Source: Brachionus koreanus (taxonomy: Eukaryota; Rotifera; Eurotatoria; Ploima; Brachionidae). Taken from it: 64,000 nt of DNA. The notes under the pieces were generated by a model. The model saw nothing but the letters and a program-made list of their open reading frames with translations. It was not told the origin of the DNA and made no database searches. The translations under genes and the position numbers were made by a program. Position 1 is the first letter of the stretch. Each line of letters begins with the position of its first letter. The stretch spans positions 65,780-129,779 of the forward strand of contig PJRA01000142.1 in the NCBI GenBank assembly GCA_016987375.1, in the 5' to 3' direction. Of this stretch, positions 1-11,705 are shown piece after piece.

Positions 1-174
1 TAAAAAATTGGGCCATCTAATGAACACTTTTTCTTCTTGTTTTTATCTTACTGTCTTTTTATTTTAATTTTTGGTCTTAAAATATTTGAATAAAGGATTT
101 TTGTCAATGTTTATTTAGAGATTTACTATTAATAATCTAATTAAATTGGATTTTAGAATCAAATAGTTTCATAA
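1..174. other. AT-rich leader upstream of rhophilin
   Basis: No coding or RNA feature is visible. The stretch lies directly upstream of the first ATG of the rhophilin gene and probably holds its 5' UTR or promoter. No clear TATA box or other element can be assigned. Confidence 0.4.
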
Positions 175-3100
175 ATGATCAGATCCGACGAAAATTGTTT
201 TCTCAGTGATTATGAAGAAGCCGAACAAAAATATGTAAGATTGTTTCGCTGTTTTTTTTTCTTCAAAATTTTTTACGTTATTTAAATATTTGTAGCTTAA
301 TCAAAAAAAATTTAAATCTAATAGACAAAAAAGAAGCGAAATAAATGATCTAATAAATAAAGAATCACGAATAAAGCACGGAGCTATAAATTTGTTAAAG
401 TAAACCTTTTATTCTTATTTTTTATTTAAATTTTCAACTATTAAAATATTAATTTAAGCTTATTCAGAATTAAAAACTTAGAAGTTAAAAAAATTTCAAA
501 GCCAATTAACTTTGATTTATTTTATATTTTTAAACTTTTTTTCATCTTTCCAACTCTATTATATTTCTTTTTATTTAAAAAATTAAAATATAGAAATCTT
601 TGATATGTCGAAACAGTAACAGTAAATTAGCTTATGGTCCTAAATTTCCATAGAATATATTTTTATATTTTGGTTAGAAAGATTATAATTTTGTTGTTAA
701 AATTCTAAACTTTTATTTAAGAAATGTATCCTCAAGATTATCTAATAACAATAGTTAGTGTAGTTCCGCTATAATAGTCTTCATTTTTTTATTTATACCG
801 GCATTATCCAAGCCGTTTTTGAACTGGTTGATCGAACTTGATGTAATAACCGACGTTGGCAGCACACTCCATTTATATTTAATTATATTTATCAAGTACT
901 AAAAAATGTTTTGATCAGTTTTATTAGAAAGTTTTTTTTGAAGCTTTATCAAATTAAAAAAAAAATTAAGATTAATAAAAAAAATTTAAGAAAAAAATAA
1001 ACAAATTTAATTTTTTTTTTAGGCAATTGAGCTGATCTTTTAACAATACAAACTTTATTTTTACCTTTTTTGCTCTTTGTTTTTGGTTGTGATCCTTCTT
1101 GTGATAATAGTTAGTCTAATAGTTATTCTCATGATATAATGATATGAAATTTTAAAAAAATTGCATCAAATACTTTCTATTCAGTTATTTTTTCAAAAGT
1201 TGCAAAAGAAAATTAATTATTAATTTAAAGCCTCATAAGCAAAAGAGAAATGTTTAATAAAAAGTCTTTTAAGTCGCATGGGCTAGCGGTATTACAGTAG
1301 CATTAAGCTTAACGTTATTTACAACTATTCATTTTGTTGGTTGAGATTTGGTTTAGTTAAAGTCAGTTTTTCCAGCATTTAGCAAATTTTGAAAATTTGT
1401 CAAGCAGTATTTTGGCAATGACCAGAATGACCAGAAGACGTTGTTTGTATCACAATATCAATATTAATTGATTAAGTCAATTAATGTACTGATCTAAATA
1501 TTTCATCTGGTATTTTATTTTAAAAAAGAGTCAATCTCTCAAAAGCTTATCGAACGCTTTACTTGCATCTTAGAAAATGACATGAAGTTTTGAACCGTTT
1601 TGTTTAGTTAATTGTCTCATTTACCAAAAAATAAGCATGTTTACATGATTCATTTTTGTTGCAACCAAACTGATTAACATCCTGATTGACATGGATTTGG
1701 CTGAGGCAATTCATTTTATTCAAAAAAAGTGTCTCGAAGATCGTATATTGAGATGGGACAAGAGTCATTTTGATCTTTTCTAACTCCTTTCTTTTGAATC
1801 GGAGTGACCATAGAAACATTGAAATTCTCTGGTAGATAACCACAATGACGCATTGAAGAACCATGTAATGATTGAGATTAGATTTTTGCATGACCCTAAT
1901 GAATAAAATTCATCACCAATACCATCACAATCAGCCGATTTGTTTCTCTTTAGTGAGTTAAAAGTTTTTACAATTAATATTGACTTTTCTTTGAAGTTTG
2001 ATGCTTCTAAATCATCATAAAGGCTCTTTATGACAGTACTTGCTTCATCAATTTCATCATTACTGTACCGTGTAATACCTAAATTTTTTCTTTAAGCTTT
2101 TTCGACCTTTATTACATTTTCGTTTATTCTAGATCTTGATATTTGATCATGAATTAATATTTGGTTACATAAAAATTAATATCTGGTACTACTTAAAATG
2201 GTTGTACCTAATTAGATACAAAACATTTAGTTTTAGGTATTATTGAATTATTTTTGATACTTGTAAAACATATTTAAACATTATTTATTTTTAATCCCAA
2301 ATTAGCTAGTCTTGACTCATAATTCAAACTTTTTATTTGTGGAGCAAGTTTCGTTGTTCGTCTTTGTACTTGTTCCAGTCTAAATATATCCAAGTTGCAA
2401 AAATGATTGGGCATCCCAATTCACAAATGTTCTTTTTTTGAGCATAACTAAGCAAGTTGTTGTCCTTTTTGACGCAGCTATCAATTTGATAATTTCATTT
2501 GAGTTTGTTGTTCACCATTACACCAAGATCGCGATCAGTAGTAGTCTCAGCTAACTTTTCCATAGAACCTATTTTTAATCAACAAAAAATAAACCCTTTA
2601 AAATAAAAAAAATTAAAATTTATCCTCTTAGTTTTAGCATATTTTGGCTATAAAGATAACAATTTTTTTGTTAAATTCTAAAATTTTATTTAAGAAAAGT
2701 ATTCACAAGATTATATGAAATTTATTTGTTTTTTTTGGCCAGTTATTTATGTTTATATGCTGATTTATTTATTAAATTTTATAAATTGAAAAAACCATAG
2801 GCGATCTAGCTTCCTATCGAGTTAATTTTTTTCAGGCAACAAAAAAAAATACTTTACGAATAAATCATTAAAAGGGGTTCTTTTCTTATAGACTAAAACT
2901 AGCTGGTGTTATTAAAATTAATAAAAACGACTATGAACTTAATATCATTCATTTTTCTAAAGGTTGCCCTAATTTTATACGGTTTTCTCAGATTTAATGT
3001 TTAATTTACTCAAAGGGTCTGCCGCAATGAGCAAATAGAACGAAATCTAAAATTAGAAATAGCTTTTTCTGAATCGAACATAAAATATCTTAAAGACCAA

Positions 3101-6100
3101 TTAGCTGAAATAAATTGTGATTTAACCTTATCAAAAATGAAAAATACGTGTGTGTACAGATTTAACAAGCAGAAATTCGTTTATAATCGGTTTGGTAATC
3201 AAAGTGAATTATCCAATGCTTCGTACAGTTCTTTTTCTTCGACATCTTTGTGTAATATTGCTAGCCCTGTATCAGGAACAATTAAAAATTTAATTCAAGC
3301 ACATAATGAAAACGAATCGAGTCAAAGTGAATTATATTTTAATGAGCTAATACCCATATCTATTCCAACGACTTTAAACAATTCGTTTTCTTTCTCGCCA
3401 TCTTCGTCCTCAAGTAAATCAACTCCATTGCATTCAACTGGCTTCAATACACCTATTCTCAGCAATCAAACCACCGTCAAAAGCTATTGTTTATTCAGTT
3501 TGGATGAATTTCTTACAAAAACTGCTGATATAATGATTTATCTTAATTTGAAAGAAACAAAAAATAGTATGGACTTTGGTGATGGCTTCAAAAATTTTAT
3601 TCTAAGTCATTATCGTGAAAATCCCAACTTTTTCAATGAGCAAATCAAGCAATTCAATAATTTTAGACAAGTAAATATTAAATTTTTAAATGCAAATCAG
3701 AATTTTGGGTCATTTACAAGTTTAATATTTTACTATTAATAAATAAACTAATATAAATAAATTTTGAGAAGAAGCTCATTAAATTATATAGCAGGAGATT
3801 GTATGATTTAAAATTCAAGGTTCAATTTGAATTGAAAAAAAATTATAGAAATATTATTCTGCTGGTCTTCCTTCCTTACGTCGCCCATGAGGTGTCCATT
3901 GAATGGCTTTTATTGGTATCTGTTTTTCTTTCATTCTAAGTACATGCCCAAGCCATCGCAGTCTTTTTTCTTAATGCATTAGCTTAATGGCTCTGATTGT
4001 CTTGCTCTTTTGTTTAGATCATAAAAAAGAGAATAAAAAGTCAAACATTTAAATGAATCAATTTGAATGATCATTAGTCATGATTTGCCAATTTGTTTAA
4101 GCAAAAAATAATTATTTTTTTTTAAGTCTTCAATTTCATTTGGTTCTGAGCCAACTGAAGAAAGTTTGAACCGACTTTTTCAATATTACAAATCATTGAA
4201 TATTGTAGAAAAACGATTCTTTCAAAACTCACAATGTAATCAAGTTCATTTTACTTGGTATGATTCGATAAATGGAATTGAATCGGCTCAAAAATCGATC
4301 CAATTCGAAAAAGCATCAATACTGTTTAATTGTTCATCATTGTTTTCACAATTAGCTGCAATTTGCTCTGATGTAAATGATCAAAAACTGCAAGAACAAA
4401 TGAACTACTGGCTCCAGGCCGCTGGTTGTGTGAATTACTTGAATACAAATTTTTCTAATTCACCTAGTCTAGACATGAGTCCATTCATGCTTTATATATT
4501 TTATGATATTTTCTTATCTCAAGCTTATGAAATAAAAGCTAAGCTTCTTCTTGTAACCAGTAATGAACTTGATATTTATGATGTTAAATATTGTTTTTTT
4601 TCGTTCATTAATAGTTCTAAAATTTATGCTCATGTAATTTTTAAATCTTAGTAGGTGGTCAAATTGCTTTACTTGCACAGTCGTTCCTCTGTATAACGAG
4701 CTAATAGGGCGAAGATTTTTGTGATCGTTGTATCTAAATCCCATTAAAAAGGATGGAGAATTTTTTTTATTAAATTTTTTTTTATTAAATTATTGAAAAA
4801 GCTAAAAAAAAAAAGGATAACTAAAACTAAGACTGCATTGTTTGATCTTTCGTTTTTCTATACAACATTTCCATACAATGTTATTTCTGTTCAATATTTT
4901 CAATATTAAACAAAAAGTCCACAAAGTTGGAAAAAATCTTAAAAATCATTAATTCTTTCGATATACAAAATTGTCAATGTATTAACTGCTTTCTTTTTTT
5001 TGAGCTATCTGTCATTTTTTTTTCAATTACCCTATTCCCTCTTTTGATTATGATACACCACAAGTTATGACATGCCTTTGGACCATGCACCAAAATAGCG
5101 TAATCAGCATCAAATACTGAAAGCCTTAGTTTAATGTGTCATCAAGACTCGATTTTAAAGGAAGCATTTGGTCCAACACCAAAGATTAAGAAATTAAAAA
5201 AATATTTTTTATTATTTAAAATAGATTAGTAAATTTATTATCTAATATTCAATTATAAAAAGGAAATTCATTTTTTTTCTTAATATATTTCAAGTGTGAA
5301 AGTTTTATTTTCAAAGCTCATTAAAGAAGTTTTTTCTTTTATTGTATAGCTCGTAATCGGTTCCAGATAAAATGTTTAAAAAAATACATAGACTATTTTG
5401 AAAATAAATTGTAGTTCAAAAAGTGTACAATTGAAGTGTTTGGCCAGCTAATTTTTTTTAAATAAATTGTAACAAATTAACTTTACTTTTCAAAGGTTGC
5501 ACAAATTTATGAACAGATTAGTAATAAATTGTCAAATAATCAACCTATTAAAAGTTATCTACCAGAAATTTGGTATTATTTAATCAAAGTAAAGTCATTC
5601 TTTTGTGGCGGATTGTCTCATTATTTTGCTTCTCTTGCTTTGTCTTTAAATGGACTAGAAAATATTAGTGATCTAGATAAAGTTAAATTAAAATTTGATT
5701 CGCTGCATGATAGAACAAAGATTAAGTCTATTAATGCACCTATTACTAATTTAAATGAAGAAACAACAATCACCTCTCCAAAAAACTATTTTCAAAAGCT
5801 TATTTACGAGCAGCAATCACTTTATAGTAGCAAAATTCTTAGCAATAAAAAAAGAATATGTCTAGGTAAATGTTTAAAAATATTAAATTTTTTATCAAAA
5901 ATAATTTTTATTCTATTTTAGCCAAATCACACTTGAGAGAGTGTATAATTTTGCTAGAAGAAGGAATCCGGCAACATTCATTCTGCAGAAAATTCTCTAA
6001 AGATGATTATTTGCATTGTATGTTGCAGCATTATCATGATCTGTAAGCAAATTTTATTTTACTTAATGAATCAATAAATTTATTCATATAAAAATAAAAA

Positions 6101-7704
6101 AAAAATTATAAAATTTTTACTTTTGGTCTAAAAAAAACAATGATCAAAATTAAAATAATCAATATTTTTTAGAGAACTTAAAAACTCAAAATTTAACTTT
6201 TCAAGATCACTGGAGAAATTTATGCAATTAGAGAAAAGATCACTAAACGAACTTGATGAAGAACTCATCGATCTTCTTCCAATTAATTGTAACCTCAATT
6301 AATTAATTTTGATATTTTTGAAATTTAGAACAAAAGATCAGTCTACGAGATCAAGTTTAAAAAATTCTATTCTAATTCATTTTTTAGATTCAAAAATTAT
6401 AAGAAAATTTTTACAATTCTAATTTTTTTTCATATACATCTTTTGTTCTATATTTCCAAGTAGCATTTTTTATTTATTAAAAATAAAAAAATCATAAATT
6501 TAAATTAAAAGCAAATATCAGTGAAGACAATATTCTCAAACCAATTGATCCCAACTTCGATCAGTATGATTCAAAAGACTTTTTTAATTTATTAGGACCA
6601 GTAAAAGTGTACTCAAGTGAAAATGAATTGTCAATACCATACAGCTGCATATTACGAAAATTACCTAACAACCCTACTTTTGGAATAACTGTAAAGGGCG
6701 ATTCACCTGTAAGGATCAACAATGTTGATCCTAATTCATATGCCTATGTAATATTTTAATCATTAATTTGTTCATTTACAAAAATAATCTTTAATTAGTG
6801 TGCGGGAATACGTCAAGGTGATTATATAATAGCGATACAAGACATTGATGTACGCTGGTCAAAGCACAGCGAAGTGGTTACTAAGATCCGGTCCCAGCTT
6901 ACAAGTGTTAAACTAACTTTGCTAAGTTGTAAGGCAATACCTCGAGAAGTTCCCATATTTTGCGAAGACAATCTAAATAATAAGATAAAAAACTGCTATG
7001 ATACAGCCCAAAATGCAGTCTTAAGTCCAACTAGCTGCAAAAAAATTCTTTCAAATAATTTTACTTCAGATGAACCAGATTTAATTGAAAACCATATTTG
7101 GTGGAACAAATCCGAAAAAAATAAAAAGTTGTTTTGCAAATCAGATAAGCTGAGAAATAGAATTTTTAAATTTCCAACTGGAATGCATTCAACAAGATCT
7201 AAATCACCATTTGCCAATCTATTTGAGAAAAATTTTGTTACTACTAAAATTTCAAACATAGTTGAGAACAATTCAAACGTTTTGGGTGAAAAATGCTCAA
7301 AACTAAATAACTTATTTAGATCATCGAATAACTTAAGTAGCCAAAATTGTGAACACAATAATAAGAATTCAAAGGAAAACATGGCATTTTGGGAAAATCT
7401 CAAGTCAATGAAATCTCCGATAACAAATACTATTACACTTGGAAGAAAATTTAAAAAGAATGTTCTTAAATTAAGTTTGTTCAACAATTTTAGCGAAGCT
7501 AATGGAAATAATTTAAATGATAATAAAGAAATAGTTGAAAATATTTCGGAAATTTACAAAACGCCACCTATACCTATTAATACAAGCAAATGTAAAAAAT
7601 TAAAAAATAAAATTAGAGCAAGAGAAGTGTGTAAAACTGGCGACAATGAGAATTCAAATCCATTGATAAATAAAAAAAATGATATTTTTTATAAAACTAT
7701 TTAA
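175..7704 (+). CDS. RHPN: Rhophilin-like Rho-GTPase-binding scaffold (HR1-BRO1-PDZ), 9 exons
   Basis: Modelled exons are 175-234, 296-399, 3016-3670, 4127-4552, 5496-5865, 5922-6042, 6173-6288, 6512-6747 and 6799-7704; phases join to about 997 residues. The order matches rhophilin. An N-terminal HR1 coiled coil (exons 1-3) contains IKHGAINLLK, like the family's GAENLLK. A BRO1 domain (end of exon 3 to exon 7) contains FTWYDSINGI, EKASILFN and LDMSPFML. A PDZ domain (exons 8-9) contains the carboxylate loop FGITVKG and GIRQGDYIIAI. Rhophilins bind GTP-Rho through HR1 and act as cytoplasmic adaptors near actin. The C-terminal 230 residues are Asn/Ser/Lys-rich and not recognisable. The exon 4 donor is uncertain: family members have 10-20 more residues here, so it could lie up to about 4580 or a small exon could sit in 4553-5495. 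Human rhophilins are shorter, about 690 residues. Confidence 0.88.
400..3015. other. Rhophilin intron 1 (2.6 kb)
   Basis: This is the large first intron between the two HR1-coding parts. Apart from minus-strand LINE debris (see 780-2560) it is AT-rich non-coding sequence. The donor GTAAAC at 400 and acceptor CAAAG at 3011-3015 join the frame in phase 2. Confidence 0.7.
780..2560 (-). mobile_element. Degenerate LINE (non-LTR retrotransposon) fragments
   Basis: Three minus-strand blocks carry decayed reverse-transcriptase reading frames. About 2100-1570 reads as the RT core, with NQ.GCNKNESCKHAYFLVNET followed by LHVIF.DASKAFDK, and is interrupted by stops and frameshifts. About 880-780 reads as the RT C-terminus (WSVLPTSVITSSSINQFKNG). 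About 2560-2310 reads TTTDRDLGVMVNNKLKWN and LEQ-like text, also a LINE C-terminal block, but it lies upstream of the RT core on that strand. The order is therefore scrambled, or two elements are present. None is functional. Confidence 0.7.
3860..3985 (-). mobile_element. LINE ORF2 C-terminal relic in rhophilin intron 3
   Basis: Translated on the minus strand this reads RLRWLGHVLRMKEKQIPIKA followed by IQWTPHGRRKEGRPA, the typical 'RWLGHVLRM...GRRKRGRP' tail of many LINE ORF2 proteins. Nothing else of the element is recognisable around it. It sits in the intron between the first and second BRO1 exons. Confidence 0.7.
4553..5495. other. Rhophilin intron 4 (about 940 bp)
   Basis: AT-rich intron. 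A minus-strand open frame at 4514-4744 partly overlaps exon 4 and resembles no family I can name. A slightly GC-richer block at about 5030-5190 has no recognisable coding content. A missing small rhophilin exon could lie here, but none stands out. Confidence 0.4.
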
Positions 7705-8204
7705 CAATTTATTTTTAAATAAATGAAATTTTTTATTTGCTTTAATTGATTTAATCAATTTCTTTTTATTTATTTTATTCATTTAAAATATAATTTAGAG
7801 GTGAATAGCTCCTCATGGCAGCTCCGAACGGCGTAGTGCCTTCCTTTCAGCCAGCCTGTTAGGAATATATTTGTAATTTATAATTGTTCTTAAGTTTAAG
7901 CTTATCAAAAGCTGTTTTGAATTTTTTTTGTGAATTAATTTCTTTTAATTTAATGTTTTATCAATTAGCTACAAATTTGCTAATCTAAAAAAAATAATTA
8001 TTGTACATTTATCTTAACAAAACTGATAACTGATTAATAAGACGAATAAAAAACAAAAAATTAAGGACTTTTCCGATTGAAATATAGAAATGAGCTTTCA
8101 AAAGAGCAGATTCAAATATATTAATTAAGAGTATTCAGTGTAATTTTAGAATTTTTTTTTTTTAATTTTTAAATTTCTATTTATGAATATGATCATAATG
8201 GTTA
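7705..8204. other. Rhophilin 3' flank with a GC-richer block at 7798-7865
   Basis: AATAAA-like motifs near 7716 and 7845 could serve rhophilin polyadenylation. The block 7798-7865 is much less AT-rich than its surroundings. On the minus strand it is followed by an (AAAT)n-like run at 7760-7780, which resembles a truncated LINE or SINE 3' end; this reading is weak. The rest is plain AT-rich sequence. Confidence 0.35.
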
Positions 8205-9420
8205 TTAACCTTAGAACGGTCATGTTGGGGTCCAAACGGACCCCAGATTTTTTTTCCATAATTTTGTTTCTCATAATAAGTCTAAATTATCACTAAAAGA
8301 ATTTTGAATTTTGAAAAAAATGAAAAAAACTCTTTTTTCAGGGTTTTTGATAAAATATTTAGCTATTTTTGCACTAAAAATAAAGTTTATCAAATTTCTT
8401 ACAATCTAAGTTTGTCTTGAAATATATTTGTATTAAGTTTTTTTTTTTTAAAAATCATAAATTTCATTTTTATTGTATTTTGATTTAAAATGTCCAAATT
8501 GAAAAGAAATAGTTCTAAATTTTCAAATCATGTATCCAGTGAGAGTCATGAGACTGAAATGATGAAATTGAAGAGCAAATTGATGCTGACATTGATTCAA
8601 GTAGTGAAGTCGATTCTGAGAATGTAGAATTAAGTGATATAGTCGGTATTGATATGATTTGAACGAATCAATGAATTTTGAAAATGAATTTTTTGTCGCA
8701 GATGACTTCTCTTGCTCAAGCGAGATTCCAAATAGACAAATGATTAATGAAGTATCCTCTGTCGGTAGAACAAATCCAGGTCTACTAAATCCGGTCAAAA
8801 ACTTGAAAAATGTTTTGAAGTTTTTTTGTTACATAATGAATGATAAGATTTTGTGTTTAATCTGTAAACATACAAATAAAAAACTTAATAAAAATGATTC
8901 TGAGTTAAGTATAAATGATTTAGGGTCCATTTTTTTTAAATCAAAAAAATATATTTGTTTAATTATTTTTAAAATTCAATAAGGCGTTTATTGGTTTACT
9001 GATACTTTTTGATGAATCTATAAAAAGGAACGTTTTTTATGAAGAAATTGGAATTATGATTCAATTCATCATATATTTTGGGCTTAAGCTGTAATGTCCT
9101 GCACGAGATTTAAAACATTTTGTTCAACAGTTAGTTTTTATGATATTGAAGAAGAAATCGATAATAGAAAAACTTTATATGGAGAAAAAACTACTTGATT
9201 GCATTGAAAAAACTGGTATAAAAATGGAAACTGGTACCAAAATAAGTGATGATAATGTAACATTTAATAGCCAAAGCAGCAAAAGACGTTGTGAAATATG
9301 CCCTTGAGAGAATGATAGAAAAACATGATATAAATGTTCAAAATATGATGGGTTTTTTTGTGGTAAACATGCATGCACGCTTTATACATAACTTGCTTTA
9401 ATAAAATACAAAAATTTAGA
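8205..9420 (+). pseudogene. Decayed piggyBac-like transposon with transposase remnant
   Basis: The left end begins with TTAA at 8205-8208, followed by CCTTAGAACGGTC and a subterminal palindrome GGGGTCCAAACGGACCCC at about 8227-8244, a layout typical of piggyBac-type ends. A coding relic follows in changing frames: an acidic N-terminus from the ATG at about 8490, a middle frame at 8659-8982, and at about 9270-9390 a Cys/His-rich tail (KRRCEICP... then G-F-F-C-G-K-H-A when read across a frameshift) matching the C-terminal zinc-binding domain of piggyBac transposases. Many stops and shifts separate the blocks, and the central DDD catalytic domain is largely missing. No right terminus was found before the TIR element at 9480. 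Confidence 0.65.
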
Positions 9421-9480
9421 AAATTCAGTTGCAAATGAGCTCTCATCATTAAATCAAGCAGAAATCGGAATTCAATGTAG

Positions 9481-9531
9481 CCGAGGGGACAAAAACAGGC
9501 AAAAAACACTGTTTAAACGCTGTTTAAACGT
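9481..9531 (+). repeat. Left terminal inverted repeat of the TA-flanked DNA element
   Basis: About 50 bp that pair with 14791-14841. The outer part is CCGAGGGGACAAAAACA, followed by CACTGTTTAAACGCTGTTTAAACG, which contains two GTTTAAAC palindromes. Confidence 0.75.
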
Positions 9532-9920
9532 GAGCGTTTAAACGAAATAAAAACAGACCATAAACGGGGGTAAAACAGCCAGAAAAAAAAAATTATTATT
9601 TTTGTCTAAAAAAAAGAATAAAGACAAGAATTTAGACAAATTTAGTCATAAAAAGTTAAATTAAAATAAAATCTTACATAAAAAAATTCAACATATTTTT
9701 CAAAAATATTGTAAAGTAGTGTGTCTTTTAAGCGTTTTTAGGTGTTTAAATAGTGTTTATGAGTGTTTGAGGTGTTTTTTTACAGTTTTTTTTATTAAGA
9801 AATATTTTTATTATTATTTTAAAATTAATATTAAATATTAAAACAAATAATTTGATTATTTAAAATCATTCCTGAATAATAAACATGCTTAATTTGTTTT
9901 TGAAGTCCTAAAAACGGGAT

Positions 9921-10154
9921 TGTGGTGTCGCAACCACAAAAATGAACAAACATTTGCCAGCTAAACAAGCTACTACACCACACCCAATTTTTACAGTATT
10001 TAAGACATCAAACATAAGACTATTTAAAACTTTATTCACAACTAATCTAATACTTTCCATATTTACACTGGCCACAGAACGGCCGTTTTCTATTACTATT
10101 TTAGATAAAATAAAGCTTAAAGAAAATTGTATTCTTTAAAACTAAAACACAACA
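9921..10154 (+). repeat. 5' LTR (234 bp)
   Basis: It starts TGTGGTGTCGCAACC and ends AAAACACAACA. It includes a TATTTAAG box at about 9997-10004 and an AATAAAG motif at about 10108-10115 that may act as poly(A) signal. It is intact relative to the 3' copy. Confidence 0.88.
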
Positions 10155-10156
10155 AT

Positions 10157-10169
10157 TGGCGACGAGGAA
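10157..10169 (+). promoter_or_regulatory. Primer-binding site of the LTR element
   Basis: TGGCGACGAGGA begins two bases after the 5' LTR, where a tRNA 3' end (ending CCA) would anneal to start minus-strand DNA synthesis. I do not assign the tRNA. Confidence 0.7.
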
Positions 10170-10196
10170 TAAAACATAACAAGAGCAAATAAGTAG

Positions 10197-11705
10197 ATGA
10201 GCCAAAGCACCAAAACCAAAAAAATAAACGCAGATTCAAGCACAGACACGCCATCAGTTACACAGACAGACACGCCATCAGTCACGCAGACAGACACACA
10301 AGCAAATCAAAAAGCAACTACGCAAGTAAAGCAACAAGCATACACGGAACAAGAAGAAATGGCAGACAACGCAACATGTGGAACATTCCAATACCAAACC
10401 GGCGAGGACCTAACCACAGTTGGCTCAAGATGGAGCATGTGGTTGGAAAGGTTTAAACTTTTCATCCGAGCTAAAAACCTACCACAAGAGAAAATTATGC
10501 CCACATTTCTACTAATGATAGACCCAGAAGTATACGAGGTATACAAGAGTCTTACTGAGGAAACGGAGGACATAGACAGAGTATACAAAGTCCTCAGTGA
10601 TCACTTCACCGCACAAAGATCCGAATTCGCGGGGGAGCAAAAATTCCGCTACATGAAGCGCCGCGAAGGTGAACCAGTGCACGATTTTGTCATGAGACTT
10701 CGGCAGCAAGCGGTCCATTGTAACTTTGGTACGGCACTAGAACGCAATATTCTGTCTCAGTTCGTCGCAGGATCAAACATGCATTCCTTTCAGGAAAAAT
10801 GTTGTTTAACCAAAGATCTAACACTTGCAAAAGCGGTACAAGACGCCAAATCATTCGAAAGCTCCGCACAAAACATGAGCATGCTGACAAACCCATCCGC
10901 AGCAGCACATTCAATACTTTATGCTGAGCAGCCCCAGCCAAGTAAACAGCCCTCAAAACTTAATTCCAACCATCGGTCAGACCATAATAGAATGAAGCAA
11001 TGTGGATACTGTGGCCGGAGTTGCAAAGGTAGAGATGAATGCCCTGCAAAAGGAAAAAGGTGTCTCAACTGCGAAAAACTTGACCACTTTGCAGTAGTCT
11101 GCCGAAGCGCAAAAGCCAAGCCACCTAGGGACCAAGCAAAGAAACACATTCGCAGCATCGCGACAACACATAAATCGGAGCCTGAAAGACAATATGAGCG
11201 CAGGGAGGAGGAGTACTCCGAATTCAACCGCTTCAAGCAAGCCAGAGAATTCGGATTGTTCGCAATAAAAGACCAAATGCGTACAAACGATGGACCGAGA
11301 GCCGTGGTGATCGTGAACAATACCAAGTTCTCGTTCCTCATTGACACAGGTGCCCCCATCAATGTAATCGATGAACACACATACAAAAAAATGGTCCCAA
11401 TTCCGAAGCTAGAAAAATGTACCACCAGTTTCTATGGCTACACTGCTGGCGAACCTCTTCAAATTCTAGGCCAGCTGCCACGGAAGCACAGTGAAAGCTG
11501 GATTCATCGTCATACGGGGAAAAGCAGAGCTCTTACTCAGTTACAAAACAGCAGTCAACCTAGGTATTGTACAGATCCTAAACACACTGACAGCAAAACA
11601 ATACCCAAAGACCAGCAACCAACAGCACCTAAAAAGAGAACTCAAGAGTCTTTATCCATCATTATTCTCAGAAAAGATGGGTTGCATCACAGGTGCATCA
11701 GTTAA
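10197..11705 (+). pseudogene. Retrotransposon gag-protease reading frame
   Basis: The 502-residue frame starts at the first ATG after the primer-binding site. Residues 1-50 are low complexity with a duplicated TDTPSVTQ. Residues about 60-240 resemble a Ty3/gypsy Gag (MWLERFKLFIRA, FRYMKRREGEPV). Two Cys clusters follow: an atypical C-Y-C cluster and a regular knuckle CLNCEKLDHFAVVC (CX2CX4HX4C). The protease active site is FLIDTGAPINVID at about residues 378-390. Near the ILG motif, at about 11465-11480, the homologous frame continues in the +1 frame, so the last 80 residues here are out-of-frame read-through. The shift lies inside the protease end, not at a normal gag-pol junction, which suggests a mutation. 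Confidence 0.85.

Noticed and set aside
1604..1891. Open frame of 95 residues on the minus strand as a gene
   Set aside because: Its text is a shifted part of the LINE RT relic; no independent gene is supported.
4514..4744. Minus-strand frame in rhophilin intron 4 (MGFRYNDHKNLRPIS...) as a LINE or gene
   Set aside because: NLRPIS recalls LINE RT text, but neighbouring RT motifs are absent and half of it overlaps the BRO1 exon antisense.
6996..7487. 163-residue minus-strand frame
   Set aside because: Antisense shadow of the rhophilin C-terminal exon.
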